From Pseudomonas monteilii (GTDB taxonomy: Bacteria > Pseudomonadota > Gammaproteobacteria > Pseudomonadales > Pseudomonadaceae), in assembly GCA_001534745.1 (NCBI GenBank), contig CP013997.1:4216001-4280000 (forward strand): a stretch of DNA of 64,000 nucleotides. Reading direction: 5' to 3'. The notes under the pieces are model-generated. The model had not been told where the DNA came from, made no database searches, and was given only the letters and a program-made list of their open reading frames with translations. Shown in pieces: positions 17,144 through 26,250 of this stretch. Each line of letters starts with the position of its first letter. Position 1 is the first letter of the stretch. A program made the position numbers and the translations under genes.

Positions 17144-18325
17144 GTGCAAACCACCGATGTCATCATCCTCGGTGCCGGCGCCGCCGGCCTGATGTGCGCC
17201 CACCTCGCCGCCTACCGTGGCCGGCGGGTGCTGGTGCTCGACCATGCCAACAAGCCCGGCAAAAAGATCCTCATGTCCGGCGGCGGCCGCTGCAACTTCA
17301 CCAACCTGTACACCGAGCCGGCCAATTTCCTGTCGCAGAACCCGCACTTCTGCAAGTCGGCCCTGGCGCGCTACACCCAGTGGGACTTCATCGAGCTGGT
17401 GGCGCGCCATGGCGTGCCGTATCACGAGAAGAAACTGGGCCAGCTGTTCTGCGACAACAAGTCCAGCGACATCCTCGAGCTGCTGCTGAACGAGTGCGAC
17501 CAGGCAGGCGCCGAGTTGCGCATGAACACCCGGATCGACCAGATCGAGCGTCTGGAAGACGGTTACCGCCTGGAAACCAGCGCTGGGCCCTTCGCCTGCC
17601 AGTCGCTGGTGATCGCCACCGGCGGGCTGTCGATCCCGACCTTGGGCGCGACCGGCTTCGGCTATCAGGTCGCGCGCCAGTTCGGGCACACCGTGCTGCC
17701 GACCTGCGCCGCGTTGGTGCCGTTCATCATCACCGAGCCCCAGCTCAAGGCACTGTGCAGCGACCTGTCCGGCACGTCCCTGGATTGCACGGCCAGCTGC
17801 AACGGCATGAGCTTCCGGGAGAACCTGCTGTTCACCCATCGCGGCCTCAGTGGCCCGGCCATCCTGCAGATTTCGTCGTTCTGGAAGGCCGGTGACACCG
17901 TCGAGATCGACCTGCTGCCCGATCGCGACGCGCTGGCGTGGCTGCGCGAACAGCAGGCCGAACGGCCCAACACCGAACTCAAGACCGTGCTGGCCGAGGC
18001 CTTCACGCGCAAGCTCGCCCACCTGCTGGCCGAGCAGTGGTTCGTGTCCAAGCCGCTGAAACAGTACACACCCACCGAGCTGGCGCAGGTCGCCGAGCGG
18101 TTGTCGGCCTGGCAACTGGTGCCGGCAGGCACCGAGGGCTACCGCACCGCCGAAGTGACCCTGGGCGGGGTCGACACCCGCGAAGTCTCGTCGAAAAGCA
18201 TGGAGTCGCTGAAAAGCCCCGGGCTGTATTTCATCGGCGAAGTGCTGGATGTCAGCGGTCACCTGGGAGGGTTCAACTTCCAATGGGCCTGGGCCTCGGC
18301 CTACGCGGCCGCGCAGGTGGTCTAG
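17144..18325 (+). CDS. FAD-dependent oxidoreductase, HI0933/BaiN family (393 aa)
   Basis: A Rossmann FAD site [16 protein letters not shown] lies at the N-terminus, followed by the family signature [16 protein letters not shown] and, near the C-terminus, GGVDTREV and [28 protein letters not shown]-like residues. Members are annotated as NAD(P)/FAD-dependent oxidoreductases (YhiN, BaiN), and the physiological substrate is not settled. The GTG start at 17144 follows AAGGA and directly opens the FAD motif; an in-frame ATG at 17075 would add 23 Pro/His-rich residues with no conservation. Single gene after the REP pair. Confidence 0.88.
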   Translation: [393 protein letters not shown]

Positions 18326-18378
18326 GCTTCGCGCTAGAATCGCGCGGACACGGAACGCTTCTTGCTGGCCCGTGACCA

Positions 18379-18397
18379 AGGAGGTGTAGCACCTCCT
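18379..18397 (+). promoter_or_regulatory. Shine-Dalgarno-like palindrome in the FUSC-gene leader
   Basis: AGGAGGTG, a TAG loop and CACCTCCT form a perfect 8-bp hairpin about 37 bp before the ATG at 18434. The left arm is a near-perfect ribosome site but no start codon follows at a usable distance. It could be a transcript hairpin, a protein site or a remnant; its function is not shown. Confidence 0.35.
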
Positions 18398-18433
18398 GAC
18401 CCGCGATCATCGACCTTTGCTTGGCAGGCCACC

Positions 18434-20614
18434 ATGCCCTCTTCTTCGTTCCGCCATACCCTGCGCCGCCTGTGGGCGCAGGACAAGTTCAGCTACAGCA
18501 TCCGGGTCACCCTCGCGCTCACCGGCAGCATGGCGCTGTGCTGGTACCAGGATGAGATGAGCCTGTTGATCCCGCTGTTTCTCGGCATCATCGCCAGCGC
18601 CCTGGCCGAGACCGACGACAGCTGGCAGGGCCGCCTGAGCGCCCTGGCGGTCACGCTGGTGTGCTTCGCCATCGCCGCGCTGGCGGTGGAACTGCTGTTC
18701 CCCTATCCCTGGGTGTTCGTCGGTGCGCTGGCGTTGTCGGCCTTCGCCTTGACCATGCTCGGCGCACTGGGCGAGCGCTATGGCGCCATTGCCTCGGCCA
18801 CGCTGATCCTGGCGGTGTACACCATGATCGGGGTCGATCAGCGCGGGGGAGAGGTCAGCGACTTCTGGCACGAGCCGGCGTTGCTGGTTGCCGGGGCGGC
18901 CTGGTACGGGCTGCTCTCGGTGCTGTGGCAGGCATTGTTCTCCAACCAGCCGGTGCAGCAGAGCCTGGCCAAGCTGTTCTGGGAGCTGGGCCGCTACATC
19001 AAGCTCAAGGCCAGCCTGTTCGAGCCGGTGCGCAACCTCGACGTCGAAGGCCGTCGCCTGGAACTGGCGCGGCAGAACGGCAAGGTGGTGGCCGCGCTGA
19101 ATGCCGCCAAGGAAATCATCCTGCACCGGGTCGGCAACAGCCAGCCCAATTCCAAGGTCAGCCGCTACCTGAAGCTGTACTTCCTGGCCCAAGACATCCA
19201 CGAGCGCGTCAGCGCCTCGCACTACCCTTACAACGCGCTGGCCGAGACCTTCTTCCACAGCGACGTGATGTTCCGCTGCCAGCGGCTGCTGCGCCAGCAG
19301 GGCAGCCTCTGCCAGCAACTGGCCGAGTCGATCCGGCTGCGCCAGCCCTTCGGCAACGATACGGGCTTTGCCGAGGCACTGGACGACCTGCATGCCTCGC
19401 TCGACTACCTGCGCCAGCAGAACAACCCCGCCTGGCGCGGGCTGCTGCGTTCATTGCGCGCACTGGCGCACAACCTGGCCACCCTTCATCGTCTGCTCAA
19501 CGCCGCGAGCAATCCCGAGACGCTGGCCGAAGCCACCGACAACAGCCTGCTCGACCGCTCGCCACGGGGTCTGCGGGAAATCTGGAAGCGCCTGCGCACC
19601 CAGCTCACGCCGACTTCCCTGGTGTTTCGCCATGCCCTGCGCCTGCCGCTGGCGTTGTCCATCGGCTACGGCATGGTGCACCTGATCCACCCGACCCAGG
19701 GTTACTGGATCATCCTCACCACCCTGTTCGTCTGCCAGCCCAACTATGGGGCGACCCGACGTAAGCTGGTGCAGCGCATCATCGGCACCGCCATCGGCCT
19801 GACCGTGGGCTGGGCGCTGTTCGACCTGTTCCCCAACCCGATCGTACAGTCGATGTTCGCGGTGATCGCCGGCGTGGTGTTCTTCGTCAACCGCACCACC
19901 CGCTACACCCTGGCGACCGCAGCGATCACGCTGATGGTGCTGTTCTGCTTCAACCAGGTGGGCGACGGCTATGGCCTGTTCCTGCCGCGCCTGGTCGATA
20001 CCTTGGTGGGCAGCCTGATCGCAATCCTGGCGGTGTTCCTGTTCCTGCCCGACTGGCAGGGGCGCAAGCTGAACAAGGTGCTGGCCAACACCCTGGCCTG
20101 CGCCAGCGAATACCTGCGCCAGATCATGCAGCAGTACGCCCACGGCAAGCGCGACGACCTGGCCTACCGCCTGGCCCGGCGCAACGCGCACAACGCTGAC
20201 GCGGCGTTGTCGACGACCCTGGCGAACATGCTCATGGAGCCCGGGCACTTCCGCAAGGAGGCCGATCTGGGCTTTCGCTTCCTGGTGCTGTCGCACACCT
20301 TGCTCAGCTACCTCTCGGGATTGGGCGCACACCGCGATACCAGCCTGCCGGCAGAGGTCCACGAGCACCTGATCGATGGCGCCGGGGCCAGCCTGGCTAC
20401 CAGCCTGGACGAGATCGCCAGCGCCCTAGCGGCGCGCCAGCCCGTGGCGATCCACAGCGAAGAAGAACAGGCCCTGGCCAGCAGCCTCGAACAGATGCCC
20501 GACGACCTCGACGAGCATCAACGCCTGATCCAGAGTCAACTGGCCCTGATCGGCCAGCAACTCGCGCCCCTGCGGACCCTGGCAGCGCACCTGGGCAAGG
20601 CGACGTCGACCTGA
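18434..20614 (+). CDS. yccS: FUSC-family inner-membrane protein, YccS-like (726 aa)
   Basis: Two hydrophobic blocks, each of several helices (about residues 25-165 and 395-525), flank cytoplasmic domains. This is the arrangement of the YccS/YhfK branch of the fusaric acid resistance (FUSC) superfamily. The second block carries IHPTQGYWIILTTLFVCQPN followed by GATRRKLVQRIIGTAIGL, the FUSC signature. Family members are presumed exporters but no substrate is established. The start MPSSSFRHTLRRLW at 18434 fits YccS proteins; the frame extends to 18362 through the palindrome. The length is slightly above the ~720 aa usual for the family. Confidence 0.85.
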   Translation: MPSSSFRHTLRRLWAQDKFSYSIRVTLALTGSMALCWYQDEMSLLIPLFLGIIASALAETDDSWQGRLSALAVTLVCFAIAALAVELLFPYPWVFVGALALSAFALTMLGALGERYGAIASATLILAVYTMIGVDQRGGEVSDFWHEPALLVAGAAWYGLLSVLWQALFSNQPVQQSLAKLFWELGRYIKLKASLFEPVRNLDVEGRRLELARQNGKVVAALNAAKEIILHRVGNSQPNSKVSRYLKLYFLAQDIHERVSASHYPYNALAETFFHSDVMFRCQRLLRQQGSLCQQLAESIRLRQPFGNDTGFAEALDDLHASLDYLRQQNNPAWRGLLRSLRALAHNLATLHRLLNAASNPETLAEATDNSLLDRSPRGLREIWKRLRTQLTPTSLVFRHALRLPLALSIGYGMVHLIHPTQGYWIILTTLFVCQPNYGATRRKLVQRIIGTAIGLTVGWALFDLFPNPIVQSMFAVIAGVVFFVNRTTRYTLATAAITLMVLFCFNQVGDGYGLFLPRLVDTLVGSLIAILAVFLFLPDWQGRKLNKVLANTLACASEYLRQIMQQYAHGKRDDLAYRLARRNAHNADAALSTTLANMLMEPGHFRKEADLGFRFLVLSHTLLSYLSGLGAHRDTSLPAEVHEHLIDGAGASLATSLDEIASALAARQPVAIHSEEEQALASSLEQMPDDLDEHQRLIQSQLALIGQQLAPLRTLAAHLGKATST

Positions 20615-20682
20615 CCGCCGCGCGGGGTCGCCTTCGTCGCGCGCATTTGCGATGATCGACGCCCCGCCACTGGAGCCTCCCC

Positions 20683-21135
20683 ATGTCCCTCGAATGGATC
20701 TGCACCCACCACACCGACCTCGACAAGGACCAGCTGTACGCCATCCTGCGCCTGCGGGTCGAGGTGTTCGTGGTCGAGCAGCAGTGCGCCTACCAGGAGG
20801 TGGATGGCCAGGACCTGAGTGGCGACACGTGCCACCTGATGGCCTGGGAAGAAGGCCGGCTGATCGCCTACCTGCGCCTGCTCGACCCCCAGTCCCAGGG
20901 CGGCGACGTGGTGATCGGCCGGGTCCTGACGGCGGCCTGTGCCCGCGGCCGTGGCCTGGGCGAGCAACTGCTGCTCAAGGGGCTGGAGTGCGCCTCCCAC
21001 TGCTGGCCGCAGACGCCGATCTACCTGTCAGCGCAGGCGCACCTGCAAGGCTTCTACGGCCGCCAGGGGTTCGAAGCGGTAGGCGACGAGTACGTCGAGG
21101 ACGGCATCCCGCACATCGGCATGCGCAAGGCCTGA
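20683..21135 (+). CDS. elaA: GNAT acetyltransferase, ElaA-like (150 aa)
   Basis: An acetyl-CoA dependent N-acetyltransferase of the ElaA group. The N-terminal stretch LYAILRLRVEVFVVEQQCAYQEVDGQD is the ElaA signature (receptor-side strand and helix). The acetyl-CoA loop reads RVLTAACARGRGLGEQLL, a variant of the usual R/QxxGxG/A motif with Ala-Cys-Ala before RGRG. The C-terminus GDEYVEDGIPHIGMRK matches the family. GGAG precedes the ATG. Physiological substrate unknown. Convergent with the winged-helix gene, 11 bp away. Confidence 0.85.
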   Translation: MSLEWICTHHTDLDKDQLYAILRLRVEVFVVEQQCAYQEVDGQDLSGDTCHLMAWEEGRLIAYLRLLDPQSQGGDVVIGRVLTAACARGRGLGEQLLLKGLECASHCWPQTPIYLSAQAHLQGFYGRQGFEAVGDEYVEDGIPHIGMRKA

Positions 21136-21146
21136 CACCCCGGCGC

Positions 21147-21449
21147 TCACGGGTAACCCAGCACGCCGCGAATCTGCGCCAGGTGCGCGCCGACCCACTG
21201 TCGGTCGATCGCCCCCCAGTCGCTGATGCGGTAATGGCCGGCGTGATGACGGGCTCCTTCCTGCTGCTCGAACGTGCAGACGATGTCCAGCTCGGCCAGC
21301 GCGGCGATGGTGTCCTGGGCCGTGCGCCGGGGCATGCCGGTCGCCTCCATGAGGGCCGGGACGCTGCTCGCCTGCTGGCTGTCGATCAGCCAGGCGACGT
21401 ACAGGCGTCGGTAGAAACTGCTGCGGGTCTTGCTCGTCACGTCGTTCAC
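21147..21449 (-). CDS. Small winged-helix DNA-binding protein (100 aa)
   Basis: The segment SSVPALMEATGMPRRTAQDTIAALAELDIVCTF reads as a helix-turn-helix followed by a wing, as in the small winged-helix family often annotated HTH_43. The C-terminal part (HHAGHYRISDWGAIDRQW) is conserved in that family too. There is no sensor domain. It lies 10 bp downstream of the YgjP-like peptidase gene on the same strand, so the two are probably one transcript. Targets unknown. Confidence 0.7.
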   Translation of the reverse strand: MNDVTSKTRSSFYRRLYVAWLIDSQQASSVPALMEATGMPRRTAQDTIAALAELDIVCTFEQQEGARHHAGHYRISDWGAIDRQWVGAHLAQIRGVLGYP

Positions 21450-21459
21450 AGGGGTCTCC

Positions 21460-21960
21460 TCAGGCAGAGCCGGGCAATTCCTGGTAGGTCAGGTAGACCC
21501 TCAGGTCGAATTCCAGTTGATGGTACGCCGGCTCCATGTGCTGGCACAGCTGGTAGAACGCCTTGCTGTGATCGCGCTCCTTCAGGTGCGCCAGCTCGTG
21601 CACGACGATCATGCGCAGGAACTCCGGCGCTGCGTCCTTGAACAGCGACGCGATGCGGATCTCCTTCTTGGCCTTGAGCTTGCCGCCCTGCACCCGCGAG
21701 ACCGCCGTGTTCAGCCCGAGGGCACGGTGGGTCAGGTCGAGCCGACTGTCGAACAGCACCTTGTCAGGGCTCGGCGCGTTGCGCAGGTAGGCCTGTTTGA
21801 GGTCCTGGGCGTAGCCGTACAGTGCCTTGTCGCTCTGCACGGCATGCCGGTCGGGATAACGCTGGCGCAGGTAGTCGCCGAGCCGATCGGTGGCGATGAG
21901 CTGGCGGACCTGCTCCTGCAGGTGCGGGGGGTAGGCTTGCAAGTAGCGCAGTACGGTCAT
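21460..21960 (-). CDS. YgjP-like zinc metallopeptidase (166 aa)
   Basis: The motif HELAHLKERDHSKAFY gives HExxH plus a downstream His six residues on, the zinc site of the YgjP/SprT-like (DUF45, M48-type) family. Preceding residues LGLNTAVSRVQGGKLKAKKEIRIAS form the usual strand block ("...G..S.KG.I.L"). Length is typical of a stand-alone domain. The ATG at 21960 starts MTVLRYLQAYP; the open frame beyond it overlaps the GGDEF-EAL gene and is not conserved. Biological substrate unknown. Confidence 0.8.
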   Translation of the reverse strand: MTVLRYLQAYPPHLQEQVRQLIATDRLGDYLRQRYPDRHAVQSDKALYGYAQDLKQAYLRNAPSPDKVLFDSRLDLTHRALGLNTAVSRVQGGKLKAKKEIRIASLFKDAAPEFLRMIVVHELAHLKERDHSKAFYQLCQHMEPAYHQLEFDLRVYLTYQELPGSA

Positions 21961-21986
21961 GACGGACGATCGGGCAGAAAGAGGCG

Positions 21987-24119
21987 TCAGTCTACCAAGC
22001 ACAGGCCCGGCCAGGAAAACCGCTCCGGGAAATCGTGTGCGTCGTCCGCGGTCAGGGGGCGCGCCACCAGGAAGCCTTGCACGTACTGGCACCCATGGGC
22101 CTTGAGCCACTGCGCCTGGGCCTGCGTCTCGACCCCTTCGGCGATCACGGTGATGCCGTACTCCAGGCACAGGGCGATGACGCTGCTCACCAGCGCTGCG
22201 TCGGCCACCGAGTCGGGCAGCCGGGCCACCAGGTGCCGGTCGAGCTTGAGGGTGTCGATGGGCAGGTCACGCAGCATGCGCAACGAGCAGTCGCCTGCGC
22301 CGAAGTCGTCCAGGGCGATGCGCACCCCCAGGCTGCGCAACCGCTGCAGCTGTTTGATGGCGGCATCGATGTTGCACATCAGCGAGGTCTCGGCCACTTC
22401 CAGCTCCAACTGCTGGGGATCGAGCCCCTGGTCGTCGATGACGCGCTGCAGCTCGTCGGCCAGCCCCGGCATGGCGAACTGCGCGCGGCCCAGGCTGATG
22501 GCCAGGATCAGGTCACGCGGAAAGCGCGTGCTCCAGGCCGTTCGCTGCGCCACACCTTGCCGGTAGATCCAGCTGGCCAATCGGTTGATCAGCCGCGCCT
22601 CCTCGAGCAAGGGAATGAACAGCCCCGGCGGGACGTCGCCGACGCTGGGGTGGCGCCAGCGCAGCAAGGCTTCGAAGCCGCGCAGTCGCCCGTCGGCGAA
22701 GGCCACCTGGGGCTGGTAGACCAGGCTGAAGTCGCGCTGCTCGATGGCGGTGCGCACGCTGTCTTCAAGCATCAGCCGTGAACGGGCGCGACCATTGAGT
22801 TCTTCGTCGTAGAAGCGGTACTGCTGCCGCCCGGCCTGCTTGGCCGCATACATCGCGGTATCGGCTGCGCGGATCAGGCTGTGCACGCTGTCGCCGCATT
22901 CCGGGTAGGTGGCGATGCCGATGCTCACACCCAGACAGACGTCCACCCCGTCGATCTGCTGGCAGGCCGACAAGCGTTCGAGCACGTTCTCGGCCAACCG
23001 ACCGGCCTGCTCCAGATAGGGCAATTCGTCGAACAGGGCGGTGAACTCGTCGCCGCCCATGCGCGCCAGCAGGGCCTGGCTGCCCAGGCAGTCCTTCAGC
23101 TGTTCGGCGACCCAGCACAGCACACGGTCACCGGCTTCATGGCCGAGCGAGTCGTTGACCCGCTTGAACCCGTCCAGGTCCATGTACATCAGCGCCTGGG
23201 CGCGTTCGGAACGCTCATGGCGGATCAGCGCGCTCTCGGCGGCCTGGTGGAACCCCCGTCGGTTGAGCAGCCCGGTCAGCGGGTCGGTGATGGCCTGGTT
23301 TTCCAGCTGCACGTGCAGATTGCGCACCACCGACATGTCCAGCACGGTCACGACCATGGCCTGCTGCTCCTCGGGCAACGGGGCGCAGGACAGCGCCACC
23401 GGCACGGGCTGGCCGCTGGCCGTGCGCAGTTGCGCGTCGTGCAGGCGCAGGACGTCGCGTCGCTGGTAGGCCTTGAACAGCTCGGAGTCTTCCCATGCCA
23501 AGGCGCCCGGCAGTTGCAGCAGGTCCAGCAGGTGCATGCCCTGCAAACGATCGACCGGTGTATCGAGCAGCCTGCAGATTTCCGGGTTGGCGAAACTCAC
23601 TACCCCGCTGGCCTGGATGACCAGAATGCCCTCGGCGGCATGCTCCAGGATCGAGGCGCTGAACGCCCGGGCCGATTCCAGATCGCGGCTCAGCCGCTGC
23701 AGCATGCGCTGGTTGCACTGTTGCTCGAGCAGCGCCTGGATCTTGGGCTTGAGTACGTCCGGGTCGAAAGGCTTGAACAGGTAGTCGACCGCGCCGTTGG
23801 CATAGCCACGCGCTATCGCGGTTTGCGAGTGCTCGGTGGCGGTGAGGAAGATGATCGGCGTCAGGCGCGTGCGTTGGCTGCCGCGCATCAGGCGTGCGAC
23901 CTCGAAGCCGTCCATCTCCGGCATCTGCACATCGAGCAGCACCAGGTCGACCTCGTGCTCGAGCAAGGCATCCAGGGCCTCCACGCCGGAACTGGCCGTC
24001 AGCACCTGCCAGTCGTGACGACCCAGCAACGCGCGCATGCTCACGAGGTTCTCGGGGTAATCGTCGACCACCAGAAGGACGGAGCCCCGGTCCGACGGGT
24101 GAAGGTGAGCGCCATCCAT
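21987..24119 (-). CDS. Response regulator with REC-PAS-GGDEF-EAL domains (710 aa)
   Basis: A cyclic-di-GMP signalling protein. REC domain at residues ~13-128 with phospho-acceptor Asp63 (LVLLDVQMPEMDGF) and KPF; PAS at ~150-270; diguanylate cyclase at ~285-440 with intact GGDEF (~354) and no RxxD inhibitory site just upstream; EAL phosphodiesterase to the end with FEALLRW (~483), ETSLM and DDFGAGDCS, so both catalytic motifs look intact. No cognate kinase is adjacent. The start at 24119 is preferred because the REC domain follows closely; 24227 is possible but has no ribosome site. Which activity dominates cannot be read from sequence. Confidence 0.9.
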   Translation of the reverse strand: MDGAHLHPSDRGSVLLVVDDYPENLVSMRALLGRHDWQVLTASSGVEALDALLEHEVDLVLLDVQMPEMDGFEVARLMRGSQRTRLTPIIFLTATEHSQTAIARGYANGAVDYLFKPFDPDVLKPKIQALLEQQCNQRMLQRLSRDLESARAFSASILEHAAEGILVIQASGVVSFANPEICRLLDTPVDRLQGMHLLDLLQLPGALAWEDSELFKAYQRRDVLRLHDAQLRTASGQPVPVALSCAPLPEEQQAMVVTVLDMSVVRNLHVQLENQAITDPLTGLLNRRGFHQAAESALIRHERSERAQALMYMDLDGFKRVNDSLGHEAGDRVLCWVAEQLKDCLGSQALLARMGGDEFTALFDELPYLEQAGRLAENVLERLSACQQIDGVDVCLGVSIGIATYPECGDSVHSLIRAADTAMYAAKQAGRQQYRFYDEELNGRARSRLMLEDSVRTAIEQRDFSLVYQPQVAFADGRLRGFEALLRWRHPSVGDVPPGLFIPLLEEARLINRLASWIYRQGVAQRTAWSTRFPRDLILAISLGRAQFAMPGLADELQRVIDDQGLDPQQLELEVAETSLMCNIDAAIKQLQRLRSLGVRIALDDFGAGDCSLRMLRDLPIDTLKLDRHLVARLPDSVADAALVSSVIALCLEYGITVIAEGVETQAQAQWLKAHGCQYVQGFLVARPLTADDAHDFPERFSWPGLCLVD

Positions 24120-24256
24120 GCTGTCTCGAAACTCCGCAGCCACTGCCAAATCATTGGATCCGATGATTGACTCTAGCTCGCACTTGGCCGAAATGTCCGG
24201 TTGTTTCGACAAAATGTTCGGGGGCACCCGACAGTCGGTTGCCGGGCTCAGTCGAT

Positions 24257-24337
24257 ACGCTGCAAGCCATAGCGTCAGCGACGCATCAACGTCCTCTCAA
24301 CACATAGCGAGCCGCACTACCGTCCGCTTGTAGCTTG
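24257..24337 (+). repeat. 81-bp dispersed intergenic repeat, copy 2
   Basis: Matches 3426-3506 without gaps. It runs straight into the heptamer tract at 24326-24350. It lies in the 274-bp gap between the divergent GGDEF-EAL and DUF1348 genes, so it would be within or near their promoters. Confidence 0.7.
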
Positions 24338-24350
24338 TAGCTTGCAGCTT
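24326..24350 (+). repeat. GCTTGYA heptamer tandem tract
   Basis: GCTTGTA, GCTTGTA, GCTTGCA, GCTT: about 3.6 copies of a 7-bp unit, 44 bp before the DUF1348 start. Related tracts or single units occur in other intergenic regions of the window (near 3495, 37939, 43405-43525, 62769 and 62913). Confidence 0.8.
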
Positions 24351-24393
24351 ACTGCTCGAAACTGCTGCTTCACCTTCCCATCAGGTACCGACC

Positions 24394-24861
24394 ATGACCT
24401 CACGCCCTCCTCTGCCCCCCTTCACCCGGCAAACGGCCCTCGAGAAAGTTCGTCTGGCCGAAGACGGCTGGAACAGTCGGGACCCGGCCAAGGTGGCCTT
24501 GGCGTACACCCTCGACACGCGCTGGCGCAACCGTGTGGAGTTCATCACCAGCCGCGCCGAAGCGCAGGCGTTCCTGACCCGTAAATGGAACCGAGAGCTC
24601 GAATACCGGCTGATCAAGGCGCTCTGGGCCTTTACCGACGATCGCATCGCGGTGCGCTATGCCTACGAATACCATGACGACAGCGGTCAGTGGTTCCGGG
24701 CGTACGGCAACGAGAACTGGGCCTTCGATGAGCACGGCCTGATGCACACCCGTCACGCCAGCATCAACGAGCACCCGATCAGTGAAGCCGAGCGCCAGTT
24801 CCGCTGGCCGTTGGGCCGGCGTCCGGACGATCACCCAGGGCTCGACGAACTCGGCCTCTGA
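24394..24861 (+). CDS. DUF1348 protein, NTF2-like fold (155 aa)
   Basis: The sequence [32 protein letters not shown] and the C-terminal [20 protein letters not shown] with [10 protein letters not shown] are the DUF1348 signatures. The family adopts the small cone-shaped NTF2/SnoaL-like fold that usually binds a small ligand. No enzymatic function is established. Single gene, preceded by the heptamer tract, and convergent with fba across a hairpin terminator. Confidence 0.8.
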   Translation: MTSRPPLPPFTRQTALEKVRLAEDGWNSRDPAKVALAYTLDTRWRNRVEFITSRAEAQAFLTRKWNRELEYRLIKALWAFTDDRIAVRYAYEYHDDSGQWFRAYGNENWAFDEHGLMHTRHASINEHPISEAERQFRWPLGRRPDDHPGLDELGL

Positions 24862-24946
24862 ACAGGGCCGATCGGCTGTCTGCGCCCATGGGTGCTTGAA
24901 GCATGGCCACTGACGCGCGGCGGAGGGCGAGCACCACGCCAATGAA

Positions 24947-24974
24947 AATGCCCGTCTCTTGCGAGACGGGCATT
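24947..24974. terminator. Terminator hairpin between DUF1348 gene and fba
   Basis: AATGCCCGTCTC and GAGACGGGCATT form a perfect 12-bp stem with a TTGC loop. On the minus strand it is followed by TTTTC, so it fits the end of fba (stop at 25040). On the plus strand the tail is not T-rich, but the hairpin may still serve DUF1348. Confidence 0.7.
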
Positions 24975-25039
24975 GGTGCTGACGAGGCGAGCCAGGGCCT
25001 GAACGCTCAGGCCTTGGCGCACCCAGACGTGGCGTTCGA

Positions 25040-26104
25040 TCAGTTGATCTTGGCCGCCAGCTCGCCCTTGGCGTAACGCTGGAACATGCCTTCCAGGGAG
25101 ATCGGCTTGATCTTCGAGGCATGGCCGGCGGTGCCGAACGCTTCGTAACGGGCGATGCACACGTCACGCATGGCCTTGACCGTTTCGGCGAAGAACTTGC
25201 GTGGGTCGAACTCGCTCGGGTGCTCGGCCATGTAACGGCGGATGGCACCGGTGGACGCCAGGCGCAGGTCGGTGTCGATGTTCACCTTGCGCACGCCGTA
25301 CTTGATGCCTTCGACGATCTCTTCGACCGGCACGCCGTAGGTTTCCTTGATGTCACCGCCGTACTGGTTGATGATCGCCAGCCATTCCTGCGGCACCGAA
25401 GACGAACCGTGCATGACCAGGTGCGTGTTGGGGATGCGCTTGTGGATTTCCTTGATGCGGTCGATCGCCAGGATGTCACCGGTCGGTGGCTTGGTGAACT
25501 TGTAGGCGCCGTGGCTGGTGCCGATGGCGATCGCCAGGGCATCGACCTGGGTCTTCTTGACGAAGTCGGCGGCTTCTTCCGGGTCGGTCAGCATCTGGCT
25601 GTGGTCGAGGGTACCCTCGGCGCCCACGCCGTCTTCCTCACCGGCCTGGCCGGTTTCCAGGCTGCCCAGGCAGCCCAGCTCACCTTCGACCGACACGCCG
25701 CAGGCGTGGGCGAATGCGACGGTCTGCTGGGTGACGCGCACGTTGTAGTCGTAGTCGGACGGGGTCTTGCCGTCTTCCTTGAGCGAGCCGTCCATCATCA
25801 CCGAGCTGAAGCCCAGCTGGATCGAGCGCTGGCAGACGTCAGGGCTGGTGCCGTGGTCCTGGTGCATGCACACCGGGATGTGCGGGAATTCTTCGATCGC
25901 CGCCAGGATCAGGTGACGCAGGAACGGCGCACCGGCGTATTTGCGTGCACCGGCGGAGGCCTGGACGATGACCGGAGAATCGGTCTTGTCGGCGGCTTCC
26001 ATGATGGCGCGCATCTGCTCGAGGTTGTTGACGTTGAATGCTGGCACGCCGTAACCGAACTCTGCGGCGTGGTCCAACATCTGGCGCATGCTAATGAGTG
26101 CCAT
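25040..26104 (-). CDS. fba: Class II fructose-1,6-bisphosphate aldolase, Calvin type (354 aa)
   Basis: Zinc-dependent aldolase that splits or forms fructose-1,6-bisphosphate. The N-terminus [23 protein letters not shown] is typical. The zinc and catalytic motif [10 protein letters not shown] lies near residue 83, with [12 protein letters not shown] and the phosphate-binding GTSHGAYKF and NIDTDLRLA further on. Length fits the Calvin-cycle subtype used for gluconeogenesis by pseudomonads, which lack phosphofructokinase. The ATG at 26104 has GGGAG upstream. A terminator at 26174-26198 separates it from pgk and the lipoprotein gene, so it probably has its own promoter in 26105-26173. Confidence 0.95.
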   Translation of the reverse strand: MALISMRQMLDHAAEFGYGVPAFNVNNLEQMRAIMEAADKTDSPVIVQASAGARKYAGAPFLRHLILAAIEEFPHIPVCMHQDHGTSPDVCQRSIQLGFSSVMMDGSLKEDGKTPSDYDYNVRVTQQTVAFAHACGVSVEGELGCLGSLETGQAGEEDGVGAEGTLDHSQMLTDPEEAADFVKKTQVDALAIAIGTSHGAYKFTKPPTGDILAIDRIKEIHKRIPNTHLVMHGSSSVPQEWLAIINQYGGDIKETYGVPVEEIVEGIKYGVRKVNIDTDLRLASTGAIRRYMAEHPSEFDPRKFFAETVKAMRDVCIARYEAFGTAGHASKIKPISLEGMFQRYAKGELAAKIN

Positions 26105-26173
26105 GGTGTATCTCTCTCCCGACAAGCGTCGTGTATGCGTGCGACCTGCCGCTGCCGGCGGCCGCAGTTCAAG

Positions 26174-26198
26174 TAATAAAGGGCCGCCAGGGCGGCCC
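26174..26198 (-). terminator. Terminator after the pgk-lipoprotein genes
   Basis: GGGCCGCC/GGCGGCCC form a perfect 8-bp stem at 26181-26198 with a two-base centre. On the minus strand it is followed by TTTATTACTT. Its place between the lipoprotein stop (26251) and fba start suits intrinsic termination of the upstream transcript. Confidence 0.65.
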
Positions 26199-26250
26199 GG
26201 CCCGTCACGGTGCCGTGCGGCGCCTGCTCAACGAGCCGTCCGGACGCAGG

